Below, one piece after another: positions 39,294 to 48,406 of a stretch of 64,000 nucleotides of DNA; the stretch's first letter is position 1, and each line of letters starts with the position of its first letter. A program made the position numbers and the translations under genes. This DNA is from Beggiatoa alba B18LD (lineage in GTDB: Bacteria > Pseudomonadota > Gammaproteobacteria > Beggiatoales > Beggiatoaceae), in assembly GCF_000245015.1 (NCBI RefSeq), contig NZ_JH600070.1:310001-374000 (forward strand), given 5' to 3'. Below the pieces are notes generated by a model. It was not told the DNA's origin, did not search any database, and was given only the letters and a program-made list of their open reading frames with translations.

Positions 39294-39507
39294 ATTAACC
39301 TGAGTTCTGCGAGTTTCTTTTAAAAAGACAAACATTTGTCTGAATCAGGATTTTCAGAATTAACAGAATTAGCAGAATTTAAAACCCTCAAACCCAAAAG
39401 TCAGGTGAATGACGCTTTTTAATCCTGCTAATCCTGAAAATTCCTGTGAATCCTGATTCAGATAAGCTGTTGTCTTTTTAAAAGAAACGCGCCGTACTCA
39501 GGTTAAT
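39294..39507. repeat. Complete fold-back (MITE-like) repeat, 214 bp
   Basis: Best-preserved member of the family. The perfect 12-bp terminal inverted repeats are ATTAACCTGAGT (39294) and ACTCAGGTTAAT (39496). Pairing continues inward through TTTCTTTTAAAAAGACAA / TTGTCTTTTTAAAAGAAA and through TTGTCTGAATCAGGATT / AATCCTGATTCAGATAA. No reading frame of consequence. It lies 4 bases beyond the stop of the beta-propeller gene and probably folds in its transcript. Confidence 0.92.
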
Positions 39508-39511
39508 AATA

Positions 39512-41653
39512 TTAGCGGATTGTAATATCTATCGGATTTGCACTATAGACAACTGTATGGTCAGCCAGTCGATAACCAAAACGAACAATTAAACGTCCTG
39601 TCGCAACAAAATTACCGCTGTACATGGTCACGTAGTAATCCCCTGATAATACATCAGATGTTAGTGAGGTTAACGCAGATAATTGGTTATTCCATAAAGC
39701 AGGGTTGTACCCATCCATCATAAATGGGGCAATCTCTGTAATATTTGGCGGTGAGTAATACGCAAAGACAAGAATTTCTGCTACTTGAGTACGGTGTGCA
39801 GGTTCAACAGTAACCCGCCCCTTGACGACAACAGATTGCGCTAAAACAACGCTTTGTACAGGTAAAAAAGTCCCTTGATTGACAGCAATGCCACCATAAA
39901 AAGTAGAAACAGAACTAATCGAATTATTTGCGCCATCATACGCAACCGCGCCACCCAATAAGGGAACATTAGTTACTGTTGCGGACGTATTTTGTTCACT
40001 GCTGACGGTATAGCCTGTGTCATCAGGGGGTAAATCACCATAACTGGTGTTAATTTCCCAACTGCCCTCAGCGGGAAAACTGGTGTCATACTGGGCGTTA
40101 TTCTCTTCTTCCAGCGTGACATCTGTTTGCGTGGGTTGTAACGTATCAGGATTGCCATCCCATGGTTGCCATTCCCACGATTCAGGCTCGCTCCCTGTTG
40201 GGACTAACATCCAATCGCCTGCATCATCATCCGCACGTAATAAGGTTTTACGTAGTTTTGCCGTTATGTAAATATTGACGCTTGACCCAATTTGCTCAGG
40301 ATTTCTAATACTAATAGAGAGCTGCGTTTTTTCGCCCAGTCCAATCGTATTTTGTAATAAATTACCAACGAATAAGTTACCGAAGAAACTGGCTTGAGAG
40401 CGAAATGAGCCGATGATTTGCCCGTCTTTATCAATATTAAAACCTAGTCCCAAGCCTAAAAAATCCGTTGGATAATTGGCAATGCTGAAAATCACTAATG
40501 CATTGTCTTTACTAGAAGCGACATATAAGGAGTGACCATCAGGGCTAATACTCATCGCCCGCGCCTCAGTCAGCACGGTATCCGAACTTGTAAACACTTC
40601 GTCCAGCAAAACCTTACCTGTTAATAAATTACGTGATAAAGAGGCAACTTTCCCCCCCAAACTCGCAATATACAATGTTCTATCATCATCACTGACGGCT
40701 AACGTCATCGGTTGGTCTAAAAAAGCTGTTTCCGTATTTTCATTGCCCACAGCTTCTACAAAACTTAAAAAGCCTGTGTCTGTGTTACGACTAAAGATAA
40801 CTAATTTATCGCTACTTAACCCTAAGGCATATAAAAAACGATTATCACGACTTAAGAGTAATGCACTAACGCCTTCCAAGCCTGTGACGTTATCAATATC
40901 ACTGCTTACTGTTTGTAAATACGCTAAATTTCCAGCACTTAAACGACGAAAAACCACAATACTATGACTATTTTGTCCAGAAACATAAACATATTGACCA
41001 TCTGTTGTGGTAATCACTGTATTTGCACCAGTTAACCCACTCACTCCATTAACACCATCTTGCTGCATTTCTAATAAGGTTAAATGACCGCTGGATAAAT
41101 CTCTTTTAAAAACAAACAAAATAGATTCTGATTGACTAACAACATAAACAAACTGACCATCAGGGCTTGCAACTAATGATGTTAACGTGCCGAACGTCAA
41201 TAATCGCCCACTTTGCTGTACTTCTACAAAAGTTAATAACCCTGTTTCTACATCACGGCTAAACACAACAACTGCATTATCTGCCGCCACATAAAGATTT
41301 AAGCCGTCAGGGCTAAACACCACTGCTTGAATGGCAGAAAGCCCCGAAATATTTTGAATAGAATCATTATTAAAATAACTGGCTAATAAACTTAATTTAC
41401 CTGTATTCAGATTACGCTCAAACAATAACAATGCATCATCCGCAAGACTAGCAACAACCACCTGTTTATTATCAGGACTTACCGCAACTGCCCACGGACT
41501 ATTCAAAAAAATATCGCTATTGCTATCCACAACACCTGTAATATGTAATTTTTCAGCCGCGCTCTGTGTACCAAACCCCATGAAGCCAAACATAACCAGC
41601 AAACAACAACCGTACACAATATTTCGCGTTAAGGGTAAATAAATGTTCATCAT
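39512..41653 (-). CDS. Secreted beta-propeller (lactonase-like/YVTN) protein
   Basis: 713 residues. The N-terminal signal peptide is at residues 1-32 (CCLLVMFGFMGFGTQSAA). Residues about 40-400 contain repeated blades of the form VSPDGxxLYVAxxxxxxVVFSRDxxTGxL, for example FSPDGLNLYVAADNAVVVFS and ISPDGHSLYVASSKDNALVI. This is the pattern of the lactonase/YVTN seven-bladed propeller family. The remaining 300 residues are beta-rich and unrecognised, with a repeated mention of T and V strands. A lactonase activity cannot be claimed; a surface or periplasmic binding role is as likely. Confidence 0.8.
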   Translation of the reverse strand: MMNIYLPLTRNIVYGCCLLVMFGFMGFGTQSAAEKLHITGVVDSNSDIFLNSPWAVAVSPDNKQVVVASLADDALLLFERNLNTGKLSLLASYFNNDSIQNISGLSAIQAVVFSPDGLNLYVAADNAVVVFSRDVETGLLTFVEVQQSGRLLTFGTLTSLVASPDGQFVYVVSQSESILFVFKRDLSSGHLTLLEMQQDGVNGVSGLTGANTVITTTDGQYVYVSGQNSHSIVVFRRLSAGNLAYLQTVSSDIDNVTGLEGVSALLLSRDNRFLYALGLSSDKLVIFSRNTDTGFLSFVEAVGNENTETAFLDQPMTLAVSDDDRTLYIASLGGKVASLSRNLLTGKVLLDEVFTSSDTVLTEARAMSISPDGHSLYVASSKDNALVIFSIANYPTDFLGLGLGFNIDKDGQIIGSFRSQASFFGNLFVGNLLQNTIGLGEKTQLSISIRNPEQIGSSVNIYITAKLRKTLLRADDDAGDWMLVPTGSEPESWEWQPWDGNPDTLQPTQTDVTLEEENNAQYDTSFPAEGSWEINTSYGDLPPDDTGYTVSSEQNTSATVTNVPLLGGAVAYDGANNSISSVSTFYGGIAVNQGTFLPVQSVVLAQSVVVKGRVTVEPAHRTQVAEILVFAYYSPPNITEIAPFMMDGYNPALWNNQLSALTSLTSDVLSGDYYVTMYSGNFVATGRLIVRFGYRLADHTVVYSANPIDITIR

Positions 41654-41993
41654 TTTTGTCCTAACGGTTTAAAAGAATTCACTCTTTACTGCTACTTCTT
41701 CCTTAAGTGTAGTGGGATTAAAATAAGCCGAGAGAACAATCTGTTAATTCAATCTTTATAATCATCAATATTGTGGGTTAAAAGTTTTATGATTTAGTTG
41801 GCTTTTATACCCAGCAATAGGCATGAGGAGACCTAAAACAGAAATATTTTTACAATTCTTTCTGTCTTATTGCCTTGGGAATACATTCGAATGAAGATGA
41901 TTCAGTATATAAAACGCTTCAAGCGTTCTATGCGCTTGAGAGAAGGAAAGGTGAAATACTGTTTGATGACATTGATAATTCTGAGCTTTTTAA
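41654..41993. other. Intergenic region with a possible decayed coding fragment
   Basis: 340 bp. On the plus strand, a stop-free stretch without a start codon runs from about 41829 to a stop at 41995-41997. It would read LIALGIHSNEDDSVYKTLQ and then AFYALERRKGEILFDDIDN. It looks protein-like, but it is not recognised and has no upstream part, so at most it is a gene remnant. The propeller promoter must lie near 41660-41760. Confidence 0.3.
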
Positions 41994-43109
41994 TTAAGCG
42001 TCTTTCGCAGGCAATGTGAAATAAAAAATACTCCCTTTATTTAATTCACTCTCCACACCAACTTGTCCATCTAATTTATGGATAATACGTTGAACAATAG
42101 ATAAACCTAAGCCATGCCCTTCTTCAGAACCTGTTGTTACGCGGGAAAACGGTGCAAACAGTTTCGCTTGTGCATCTGGCGTTAAACCCTTGCCATTATC
42201 ACGCACCCAAAAACGCACGAAACGCCCTTCACGAGTTGACCCCAAATGTAAATAAGGGGGTTTTCCGCCATATTTCAATGCATTGCTTAAATAATTAGCC
42301 CAAACTTCCTCAATCCATTGCGGATAACCAACAGCCTGCTCCCATTGTTCAGGTAAAACAATTTGTCCTTGATGCTCAATAAATAACTGCATCAAGCGTT
42401 GTTGTACATTATTAATAATTTGCGTCATGTCTAAAGACTCAGTTTTAATCTGCTCTTTAGAAATTTTTGCTAGTAACAACAAGCTATTAACAATCTCAAC
42501 CATTTTCTGTCCCGTTTGGAACATGATTTGTAGATAGTTCAATGATTGAGCATCTAACTGATTCATATTTAATAATAAATCAGTAAGTCCTATCATCGCA
42601 CTTAATGGATTTTTTAAATCATGTGCAACCGTATGAGCAAATGCATCTAACTCACTATTTTTATCGCTCAACTCTTTATTTTTTCTAGCTAACTCGTTAT
42701 TATTACTCTCTAATTCCTGTTGTAAACGGCGAATCGTTAAATGCGTATTAATACGGGCTAAGACTTCTTCTTGATGAAATGGCTTAGTCACATAATCGAC
42801 CGCCCCCATCTCTAACCCTTTGATTTTATCGACAGTATCAGCTAAAGCAGTCATAAAAATAACAGGAATATCAGCCGTCTTAGGATTCGATTTTAAATAT
42901 TGACAGGTTTCAAACCCATCAATACCAGGCATCATAATATCTAATAAAATCAAGTTTGGGCGAATAGATTCAGCAATTTGTAAAGCATTCTCACCATTAC
43001 GTGCGACTAATACTTCAAAGCCTTTTTCGCTGAGAAATTCGAATAAAATACCCACATTTGCAGGTACATCATCGACAATTAAAATATTTGGCAACTCTTT
43101 ATTTAACAT
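41994..43109 (-). CDS. Response regulator-histidine kinase fusion
   Basis: 371 residues, soluble. The N-terminal receiver (1-120) has Asp57 in LLDIMMPGIDGFE and Lys in VTKPFHQEEVL. A coiled coil at about 125-155 follows. The HisKA box is FAHTVAHDLKNPLSAMIGL and the ATPase has WVRDNGKGLTPDA and GHGLGLSIVQRIIHKLDG. The receiver is closely related to that of the upstream GGDEF protein, which suggests duplication. It is the second gene of a two-gene operon (32-base gap). The input probably arrives by phosphotransfer from another sensor. Confidence 0.92.
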   Translation of the reverse strand: MLNKELPNILIVDDVPANVGILFEFLSEKGFEVLVARNGENALQIAESIRPNLILLDIMMPGIDGFETCQYLKSNPKTADIPVIFMTALADTVDKIKGLEMGAVDYVTKPFHQEEVLARINTHLTIRRLQQELESNNNELARKNKELSDKNSELDAFAHTVAHDLKNPLSAMIGLTDLLLNMNQLDAQSLNYLQIMFQTGQKMVEIVNSLLLLAKISKEQIKTESLDMTQIINNVQQRLMQLFIEHQGQIVLPEQWEQAVGYPQWIEEVWANYLSNALKYGGKPPYLHLGSTREGRFVRFWVRDNGKGLTPDAQAKLFAPFSRVTTGSEEGHGLGLSIVQRIIHKLDGQVGVESELNKGSIFYFTLPAKDA

Positions 43110-43141
43110 AATTAAAATTCGCTTAAATAAATACTAGATTC

Positions 43142-44131
43142 TTAAGAAGCAAGCTTTTCAAAATCTTGAAAAACCGTTTGATTTCTGCCTTGCTCTTTTG
43201 CCATATATAAAGCCCTATCTGCAACATAGATTAACTGCTCTGCATTAATTCCCAATTTAGGAATGACCGTACTAATACCAATGCTTAACGTAATATAATT
43301 CGAGATTTTTGATTTCTTGTGCTGAACTTGCAAGGTTGCAATGGCTTGATGAATCGCCTGAGCAATTTGCATTGCACCCTCTTGATGCGTATTAGGCAAA
43401 ATAATTGCGAACTCCTCCCCCCCATAACGTGCTGCTAAATCAATAGAACGCTTTACACAATTGCTTAAGGTATTCGCAATTTGTTTCAAGCATTCATCTC
43501 CTGCTTGATGTCCATACGCATCGTTATAATCTTTAAAAAAATCAACATCACACATCATTAAAGTTAAGGGATACGCAACTCTCAACATTTGCGACCACTG
43601 TAGTTGCAAATACTCATCAAAGCGTCGTCGATTAGCGATTTGGGTTAAACCATCCTGACTGACTAAATCGGCTAATTCTTTATTAGCTTTTTGTAAAGCA
43701 ATTTCTTTTTCTTGCAGTTCTCGATTTTTTTTCTGTAATTCTGTCTGCAAATAATGAATTTTTAAATGTGTACTAACCCTTGCTAAGACTTCTTCTTGAT
43801 GAAAAGGTTTCGTTACATAATCTACTGCACCTAGTTTAAACCCTTTTACTTTATCAACAATATCTGTTAATGCCGTCATAAAAATAATAGGAATTTCTCG
43901 ATTTTTTTCATCTGCTTTAATACGACGACAGATTTCAAATCCATCAATACCTGGCATCATGATATCTAATAAAATTAAATGAGGATGGGCACTGTCGACG
44001 ATTTGCAACGCACTTTCCCCATTACGTGCAACCAAGACTTCAAAGCCATTTTCTGACAAAAAGTCAAATAAAACACCCACATTCGCAGGGACATCATCGA
44101 CAATTAAAATAGTTGGAGCTTCTTCTTGCAT
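43142..44131 (-). CDS. Response regulator with GGDEF diguanylate cyclase domain
   Basis: 329 residues. The receiver (1-120) has Asp56 in LLDIMMPGIDGFE. A helical linker at 125-165 follows. The GGDEF domain has the intact active site ARYGGEEFAIILP, the preceding MCDVDFFKDYNDAYGHQAGDE and the later LSIGISTV. It should make cyclic-di-GMP when phosphorylated, like the WspR/PleD type. An allosteric inhibitory RxxD was not obvious before the GGEEF. It is the first gene of the operon with the receiver-kinase protein. The upstream region 44132-44330 is shared with the divergent nuclease gene. Confidence 0.94.
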   Translation of the reverse strand: MQEEAPTILIVDDVPANVGVLFDFLSENGFEVLVARNGESALQIVDSAHPHLILLDIMMPGIDGFEICRRIKADEKNREIPIIFMTALTDIVDKVKGFKLGAVDYVTKPFHQEEVLARVSTHLKIHYLQTELQKKNRELQEKEIALQKANKELADLVSQDGLTQIANRRRFDEYLQLQWSQMLRVAYPLTLMMCDVDFFKDYNDAYGHQAGDECLKQIANTLSNCVKRSIDLAARYGGEEFAIILPNTHQEGAMQIAQAIHQAIATLQVQHKKSKISNYITLSIGISTVIPKLGINAEQLIYVADRALYMAKEQGRNQTVFQDFEKLAS

Positions 44132-44330
44132 GGGGGTTTAATTGAAAAATTCAAAAGTAGTGCACTTGGTTAGCTTATCAAAGCCGTTTCATTAAGGAAA
44201 CCTGAATAACCTATTTTTATAAAATATTGATTTAGTTAAAATCACCTGATTGGTAGTTTCACTAAAAGATTGTTCACGCTACTATGTCATTTTTCCTCCA
44301 TTCATTTCGACGCTGTAGTGATAATTGCTG

Positions 44331-44915
44331 ATGTCAACTAAAAAAAACTTATTAGAAGCTAAAGTAACACATGTATCCGATGGGGATACATTAAAAGCAA
44401 ATTGTGATAATGGACTCACGATTACTGTCCGCTTAGACAGTATTGATGCCCCTGAAAAAGCGCAACCTTATGGTGCAGAGGCAAAAGAGGCTCTAGCTAC
44501 GTTAGTACTGAATAAGGACATTAAAATCGAACAAACTGCACAAGACCGTTATGGGCGTATTGTTGGTAAAGTGTATCGTGGTCGAACTTATGTCAATGAA
44601 GAAATGGTTAAAAATGGTCATGCTTGGGTTTATCAACAGTATGCAAATGAACCTACTTTTGCAAAGTTGGAAGAAAAAGCTCAACAAGCAAAATTAGGAT
44701 TATGGGCGTTACCAAAGGCAAAACGGATGCCACCATGGGAATGGCGCAAACTCCAAAAAGAGAAGAGTGAGGCAATTCAAGCCGTCAAAGAGATGAATAA
44801 AAAATCATCAACCAGTTGGTTATCTTGGGTATTAGGGATTATTGGCGTTGGTGCAGTTGCGGGTGTTGGCTATTTGTGGTTTACAGGACAATTGAGCCAA
44901 TTATTGGGTGGCTAG
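44331..44915 (+). CDS. Thermonuclease-family (SNase-like) protein with C-terminal membrane helix
   Basis: 194 residues from MSTKKNLLEAKV (a TTG 6 bases upstream is less likely). The SNase/OB-fold nuclease core has VSDGDTLKANC, VRLDSIDAPEKAQPYGAEAK, QDRYGRIVGKVY and MVKNGHAWVYQQYA. These cover the metal-binding Asp and the catalytic Arg/Glu positions. The C-terminal LSWVLGIIGVGAVAGVGYLW is a membrane helix at about 165-185. There is no N-terminal signal peptide, so it is probably tail-anchored with the nuclease facing the cytoplasm, unlike secreted SNase. Confidence 0.85.
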   Translation: MSTKKNLLEAKVTHVSDGDTLKANCDNGLTITVRLDSIDAPEKAQPYGAEAKEALATLVLNKDIKIEQTAQDRYGRIVGKVYRGRTYVNEEMVKNGHAWVYQQYANEPTFAKLEEKAQQAKLGLWALPKAKRMPPWEWRKLQKEKSEAIQAVKEMNKKSSTSWLSWVLGIIGVGAVAGVGYLWFTGQLSQLLGG

Positions 44916-44925
44916 ACGGGTCGCA

Positions 44926-44958
44926 AAACCTGCTAATTGCATGAATATTAGCAGGTTT
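44926..44958. terminator. Hairpin between convergent nuclease and slipin genes
   Basis: Perfect 12-bp stem AAACCTGCTAAT / ATTAGCAGGTTT with a 9-base loop and no long T-run. Probably a weak bidirectional terminator. The stem resembles part of the GACCTGCTAGG palindrome family. Confidence 0.6.
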
Positions 44959-44982
44959 ACAGCAGTTAACCAAACGTGATTT

Positions 44983-45771
44983 TTAACCCTTCGCGCTTCT
45001 ATCCTCGGCATAGGCTTTTAATGCACCTTGCAAAGGCGTAATTAAATCCATGGGAAGTGGGAAAACAATTGTATGGCTTTTATCATCTGAGGAAATATCA
45101 TTCAGCGTTTGCAAATAGCGTAATTGCATCGCTTGTGGTTGTGTTGCCAAAATTTTCGCCGCTTGTACCAACTTTTGCGAAGCCTGCAATTCCCCGTCTG
45201 CATGAATGATTTTTGCCCGCCGTTCCCGTTCGGCTTCGGCTTGTCGTGCCATCGCACGAATCATATTTTCATTTAAATCAATGTGTTTAATTTCCACATT
45301 GCTGACTTTAATACCCCAGTCATCTGTTTGTTTATCCAGTATTTCTTGAATATCTTTATTTAACTTATCTCGTTCTGACAACATTTCATCTAATTCATGA
45401 TGTCCTAACACAGAACGAAGTGTGGTTTGTGCTAATTGACTGGTTGCTTGTTGATAATCTTCAACTTGAATCACCGCTCTTTCAGGCTCGATAATCCGAA
45501 AATAAATCACCGCGTTTACTTTGACAGATACGTTATCGCGGGAAATCACATCTTGACTTGGCACATCCATCACAACAGTGCGTAATTCCACCTTCATCAT
45601 CTGTTGCAGAAAAGGAATCAGGATAATCAAACCGGGCCCTTTAACGCATTGATAACGTCCTAAAAAGAATACAACCCCGCGCTCATACTCCCGTAATATC
45701 TTAATTGTGTTGTATAAAAAAATGATAACTACGACAGCGAAAAAAACCATCAGATTAAAATCTACACCCAT
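44983..45771 (-). CDS. Slipin/stomatin-like SPFH (band 7) membrane protein
   Basis: 262 residues from [10 protein letters not shown], chosen because AGGAG precedes it by 8 bases (a longer frame begins at 45795). One membrane helix lies at about 5-25. The SPFH domain shows [39 protein letters not shown] and [21 protein letters not shown] charged coiled coil with [17 protein letters not shown] follows. Slipins scaffold membrane microdomains and often associate with NfeD-type proteases. No NfeD gene is adjacent; the upstream neighbour is a DUF815 ATPase. Confidence 0.92.
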   Translation of the reverse strand: MGVDFNLMVFFAVVVIIFLYNTIKILREYERGVVFFLGRYQCVKGPGLIILIPFLQQMMKVELRTVVMDVPSQDVISRDNVSVKVNAVIYFRIIEPERAVIQVEDYQQATSQLAQTTLRSVLGHHELDEMLSERDKLNKDIQEILDKQTDDWGIKVSNVEIKHIDLNENMIRAMARQAEAERERRAKIIHADGELQASQKLVQAAKILATQPQAMQLRYLQTLNDISSDDKSHTIVFPLPMDLITPLQGALKAYAEDRSAKG

Positions 45772-45855
45772 CAGTTCAACTCCTATATGACGCAATAATA
45801 GATAATGAGATAAATCGCACAGATGATGAATAACTAATGTGACTCAATAAATACA

Positions 45856-46737
45856 CTATTTTTCAATAATGCCCTGCTGTCCTGCCCAATCTCGCGCAAA
45901 CTGCCAAGCTGAACGCCCACTTCTTGAACCGCGTGTTAATGCCCACTGTAACGCCATTTTACGCATTTCAGGATTTTCAAGGTCGGTTGCACCTAACTGC
46001 ACCAACCAATAGCGTACAATTGCTAAATATTCATCCTGATTAAAAGGATAGAAGGAGAGCCATAAGCCAAAGCGTTCTGATAAAGAAATTTTTTCTTCAA
46101 CGGCTTCGCCTTGGTGAATTTCGCCTTCGGGCGTATAAGTTGCTTCTAAATTTTCCTTCATATATTCAGGCAATAAATGCCGACGATTAGACGTTGCATA
46201 AATCAAAACATTGCGTGGTGGCGCGCTGATAGAACCATCTAACACACTTTTTAATGCTTTATAACTCGCATCTTCTTTTTCAAACGACAAATCGTCACTG
46301 AAAATAATAAAGCGTTCAGAACGATTATATAAGTTATCAACAATATCAGGTAAATCAATTAAATCCTGTTTATCTACTTCAATCAAACGTAAGCCTTGCG
46401 TGGCATATTCATTTAATAACGCCTTAATTAATGAGGATTTACCTGTACCACGAGACCCCCACAACAACACATTATTGGCAGGACAATGACGGATAAATTG
46501 TTGTGTATTACGGTTTATTAAGGCTTTTTGCGCATCTATCCCTTGTAAATCCGCTAAACGAATATCATGCGGATGATAAACCGCTTGTAACTCTCCATAC
46601 TGCTGGCGTTTACGCCAACGACAAGCTCGGACATTTTCCCAATCAGGCGATGAGGGGGCTGGCGGGAAAAAGTGTTCTAAACGGTTTAATAAAAGTTCAG
46701 CACGTTCTAATAAAGGTTTTAAAGAATCGTTCATCAT
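45856..46737 (-). CDS. DUF815 family AAA+ ATPase
   Basis: 293 residues from the double ATG at 46737 (a TTG-started frame to 46770 is possible). Walker A is LLWGSRGTGKSSLIKALL, Walker B-like FIIFSDDLSFEKED, and sensor LIYATSNRRHLLPEY. RFGLWLSFYPFNQDEYLAIVRYW is a family signature. RSGRSAWQFARDW forms the C terminus. DUF815 ATPases are widespread and of unclear function. It precedes slipin in the same direction with an 84-base gap, so an operon is possible. Confidence 0.92.
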   Translation of the reverse strand: MMNDSLKPLLERAELLLNRLEHFFPPAPSSPDWENVRACRWRKRQQYGELQAVYHPHDIRLADLQGIDAQKALINRNTQQFIRHCPANNVLLWGSRGTGKSSLIKALLNEYATQGLRLIEVDKQDLIDLPDIVDNLYNRSERFIIFSDDLSFEKEDASYKALKSVLDGSISAPPRNVLIYATSNRRHLLPEYMKENLEATYTPEGEIHQGEAVEEKISLSERFGLWLSFYPFNQDEYLAIVRYWLVQLGATDLENPEMRKMALQWALTRGSRSGRSAWQFARDWAGQQGIIEK

Positions 46738-46806
46738 CAGGTCTTCAAAGCGTTTGACTTTAACCGCCAAACGCTAACGAGTGGAAAACTGAAAAAACAG
46801 GTCAAC

Positions 46807-47328
46807 TTATGCAGATGTTGAAATAGGTTGAAACCGTTTAACTATCTGATAAATAGCTAAAAGCGCAAAAAAACCAAACCAGATAAATGTCCAACCCGCC
46901 ATTGATAACCCTAAAAATTGCCAAGTGACCTCTGCACAAGAACCTGACCCCCGCCATAACGTTTCAACTGTTTTTAAAATCGGGAAATTATTCACCATAA
47001 ATTCAAAATCAGGGCCACAAGCGGGAACTTGGTCTTCAGGTAAACTTTGCAACCATAACTGTCTGCCTGCAATTGCCATCCCACCGACTGCAAATAGGAA
47101 TAAGAAAAAACTATAAATTTTATTCGCCCAGCCAAAAGAACCATGAATTAAACCAATCAGCGCGGTTAACCCAATCGCAATCATAACCAAGCGTTGCGCC
47201 ATACATAATGGACAAGGTTCTAATCCAAGCACATACTGAAAGTAATAAGCAGCCATCATTAAGCTGACACATGCCAAAAAGATAAAAGCGTAAATGCTAC
47301 GACGATTTGCCAAAATACTTTGTAACAC
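46807..47328 (-). CDS. dsbB: Disulfide bond formation protein DsbB
   Basis: Inner-membrane quinone reductase that re-oxidises DsbA. It is 173 residues from a GTG at 47328 with GAGG 9 bases upstream; the longer TTG frame adds an unsuitable hydrophobic start. Four membrane helices are apparent. The first periplasmic loop has the CXXC pair GLEPCPLCMAQRL. The second has the paired cysteines VPACGPDF and GSGSCAEVTW, both essential. It supports periplasmic cytochrome and exported-protein maturation, for example DsrJ. Confidence 0.93.
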   Translation of the reverse strand: MLQSILANRRSIYAFIFLACVSLMMAAYYFQYVLGLEPCPLCMAQRLVMIAIGLTALIGLIHGSFGWANKIYSFFLFLFAVGGMAIAGRQLWLQSLPEDQVPACGPDFEFMVNNFPILKTVETLWRGSGSCAEVTWQFLGLSMAGWTFIWFGFFALLAIYQIVKRFQPISTSA

Positions 47329-47367
47329 GTTATAAAACCTCAAAAAGATAAATAGAAATAAAGTCAA

Positions 47368-47742
47368 TTACAGCTTAATCATCATGACTTTGTGACATGA
47401 ATTTTTTCTATTATAAGCACAATTAATGCGTGTGATATTTACGAAAAATTTATTTGCTATCTATGGCGATAAATCAGGGATTATTCCAACATAGCCGAGT
47501 TGTTTTTCTACTGTTACAATGGGTATTGCTTTATTTCAGTGAAATAGATAGTTTTAAGGAAAATGAATGATTATCAAATAAGAACTTGAGCAAAATTACA
47601 CAAAAATCTATTAATTAGTAAAAAGTAAAAACAGCGTTTCAAACAGTGTCAGCCAGTGATGATATAGTATTGAAAAACTGTAAATTGATTAACCTAACAT
47701 TTTTTTACTCGTCATTCGTTCCCATTAATACCCAAAACCCCA
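47368..47742. other. Intergenic region between dsbB and rlmE
   Basis: About 400 bp of AT-rich DNA between divergent genes. No coding sequence, repeat or clear operator was seen. It must hold both promoters. Confidence 0.5.
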
Positions 47743-48363
47743 ATGTCCAGAAGCAAAAGTAGTCATTCATGGTTGCAAGAACACCATTCCGATATGTATG
47801 TAAAACGTGCCCAATCTGAAGGGTATCGCTCACGAGCAGTGTATAAACTCGCTCAACTTGATGAAAAAGATAAACTCTTTCATCAAGGAATGACCGTCAT
47901 CGATTTAGGTGCTGCACCAGGTGGCTGGTCTCAATGGTTAAAAAGTCATTTAGGCGACCAAGTGCGAATTTTCGCCCTTGATATTTTAGATATGGAACCT
48001 CTTGCAGGCGTTACCTTTATTAAAGGGGATTTCCGCGAACAAGTCGTTTTAGAGACATTACTGGCTCAATTAGGTGAGCATAAAGCCGATCTTGTAATGT
48101 CTGACATGTCCCCCAATATCACGGGCATAAAGGCAGTCGATCAACCCAGTGCGATGTTATTAGCGGAATTAGCGCGGGATTTAGCACTGCAAGTTTTGGC
48201 TAAAAATGGGCATTTTCTCGCAAAAATATTTCAAGGCGAAGGTTTTGACATGTTTGTTAAAGACTTACGCCAACATTTTAAACAAGTTGTGATTCGTAAA
48301 CCTGATGCATCTCGTGCTCGTTCACCAGAGATTTACGTACTCGCAAAGTGTTATACTGCTTAA
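47743..48363 (+). CDS. rlmE: 23S rRNA 2'-O-methyltransferase RlmE (FtsJ/RrmJ)
   Basis: Methylates U2552 of 23S rRNA in the 50S subunit. It is 206 residues with family landmarks: YRSRAVYKLAQLDEKDKLF, VIDLGAAPGGWSQWL (SAM loop), DLVMSDMSPNITGIKAVDQ and LAKIFQGEGFDMFVKDL, giving the K-D-K-E catalytic set. It is followed 43 bases later by ftsH, the conserved rrmJ-ftsH heat-shock pair of gammaproteobacteria. The start ATG at 47743 lacks a strong ribosome binding site. Confidence 0.96.
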   Translation: MSRSKSSHSWLQEHHSDMYVKRAQSEGYRSRAVYKLAQLDEKDKLFHQGMTVIDLGAAPGGWSQWLKSHLGDQVRIFALDILDMEPLAGVTFIKGDFREQVVLETLLAQLGEHKADLVMSDMSPNITGIKAVDQPSAMLLAELARDLALQVLAKNGHFLAKIFQGEGFDMFVKDLRQHFKQVVIRKPDASRARSPEIYVLAKCYTA

Positions 48364-48406
48364 TTCTTCTTTTTTTTATTTGTTTGTAGTCTAAAGAGGC
48401 AAGTCA

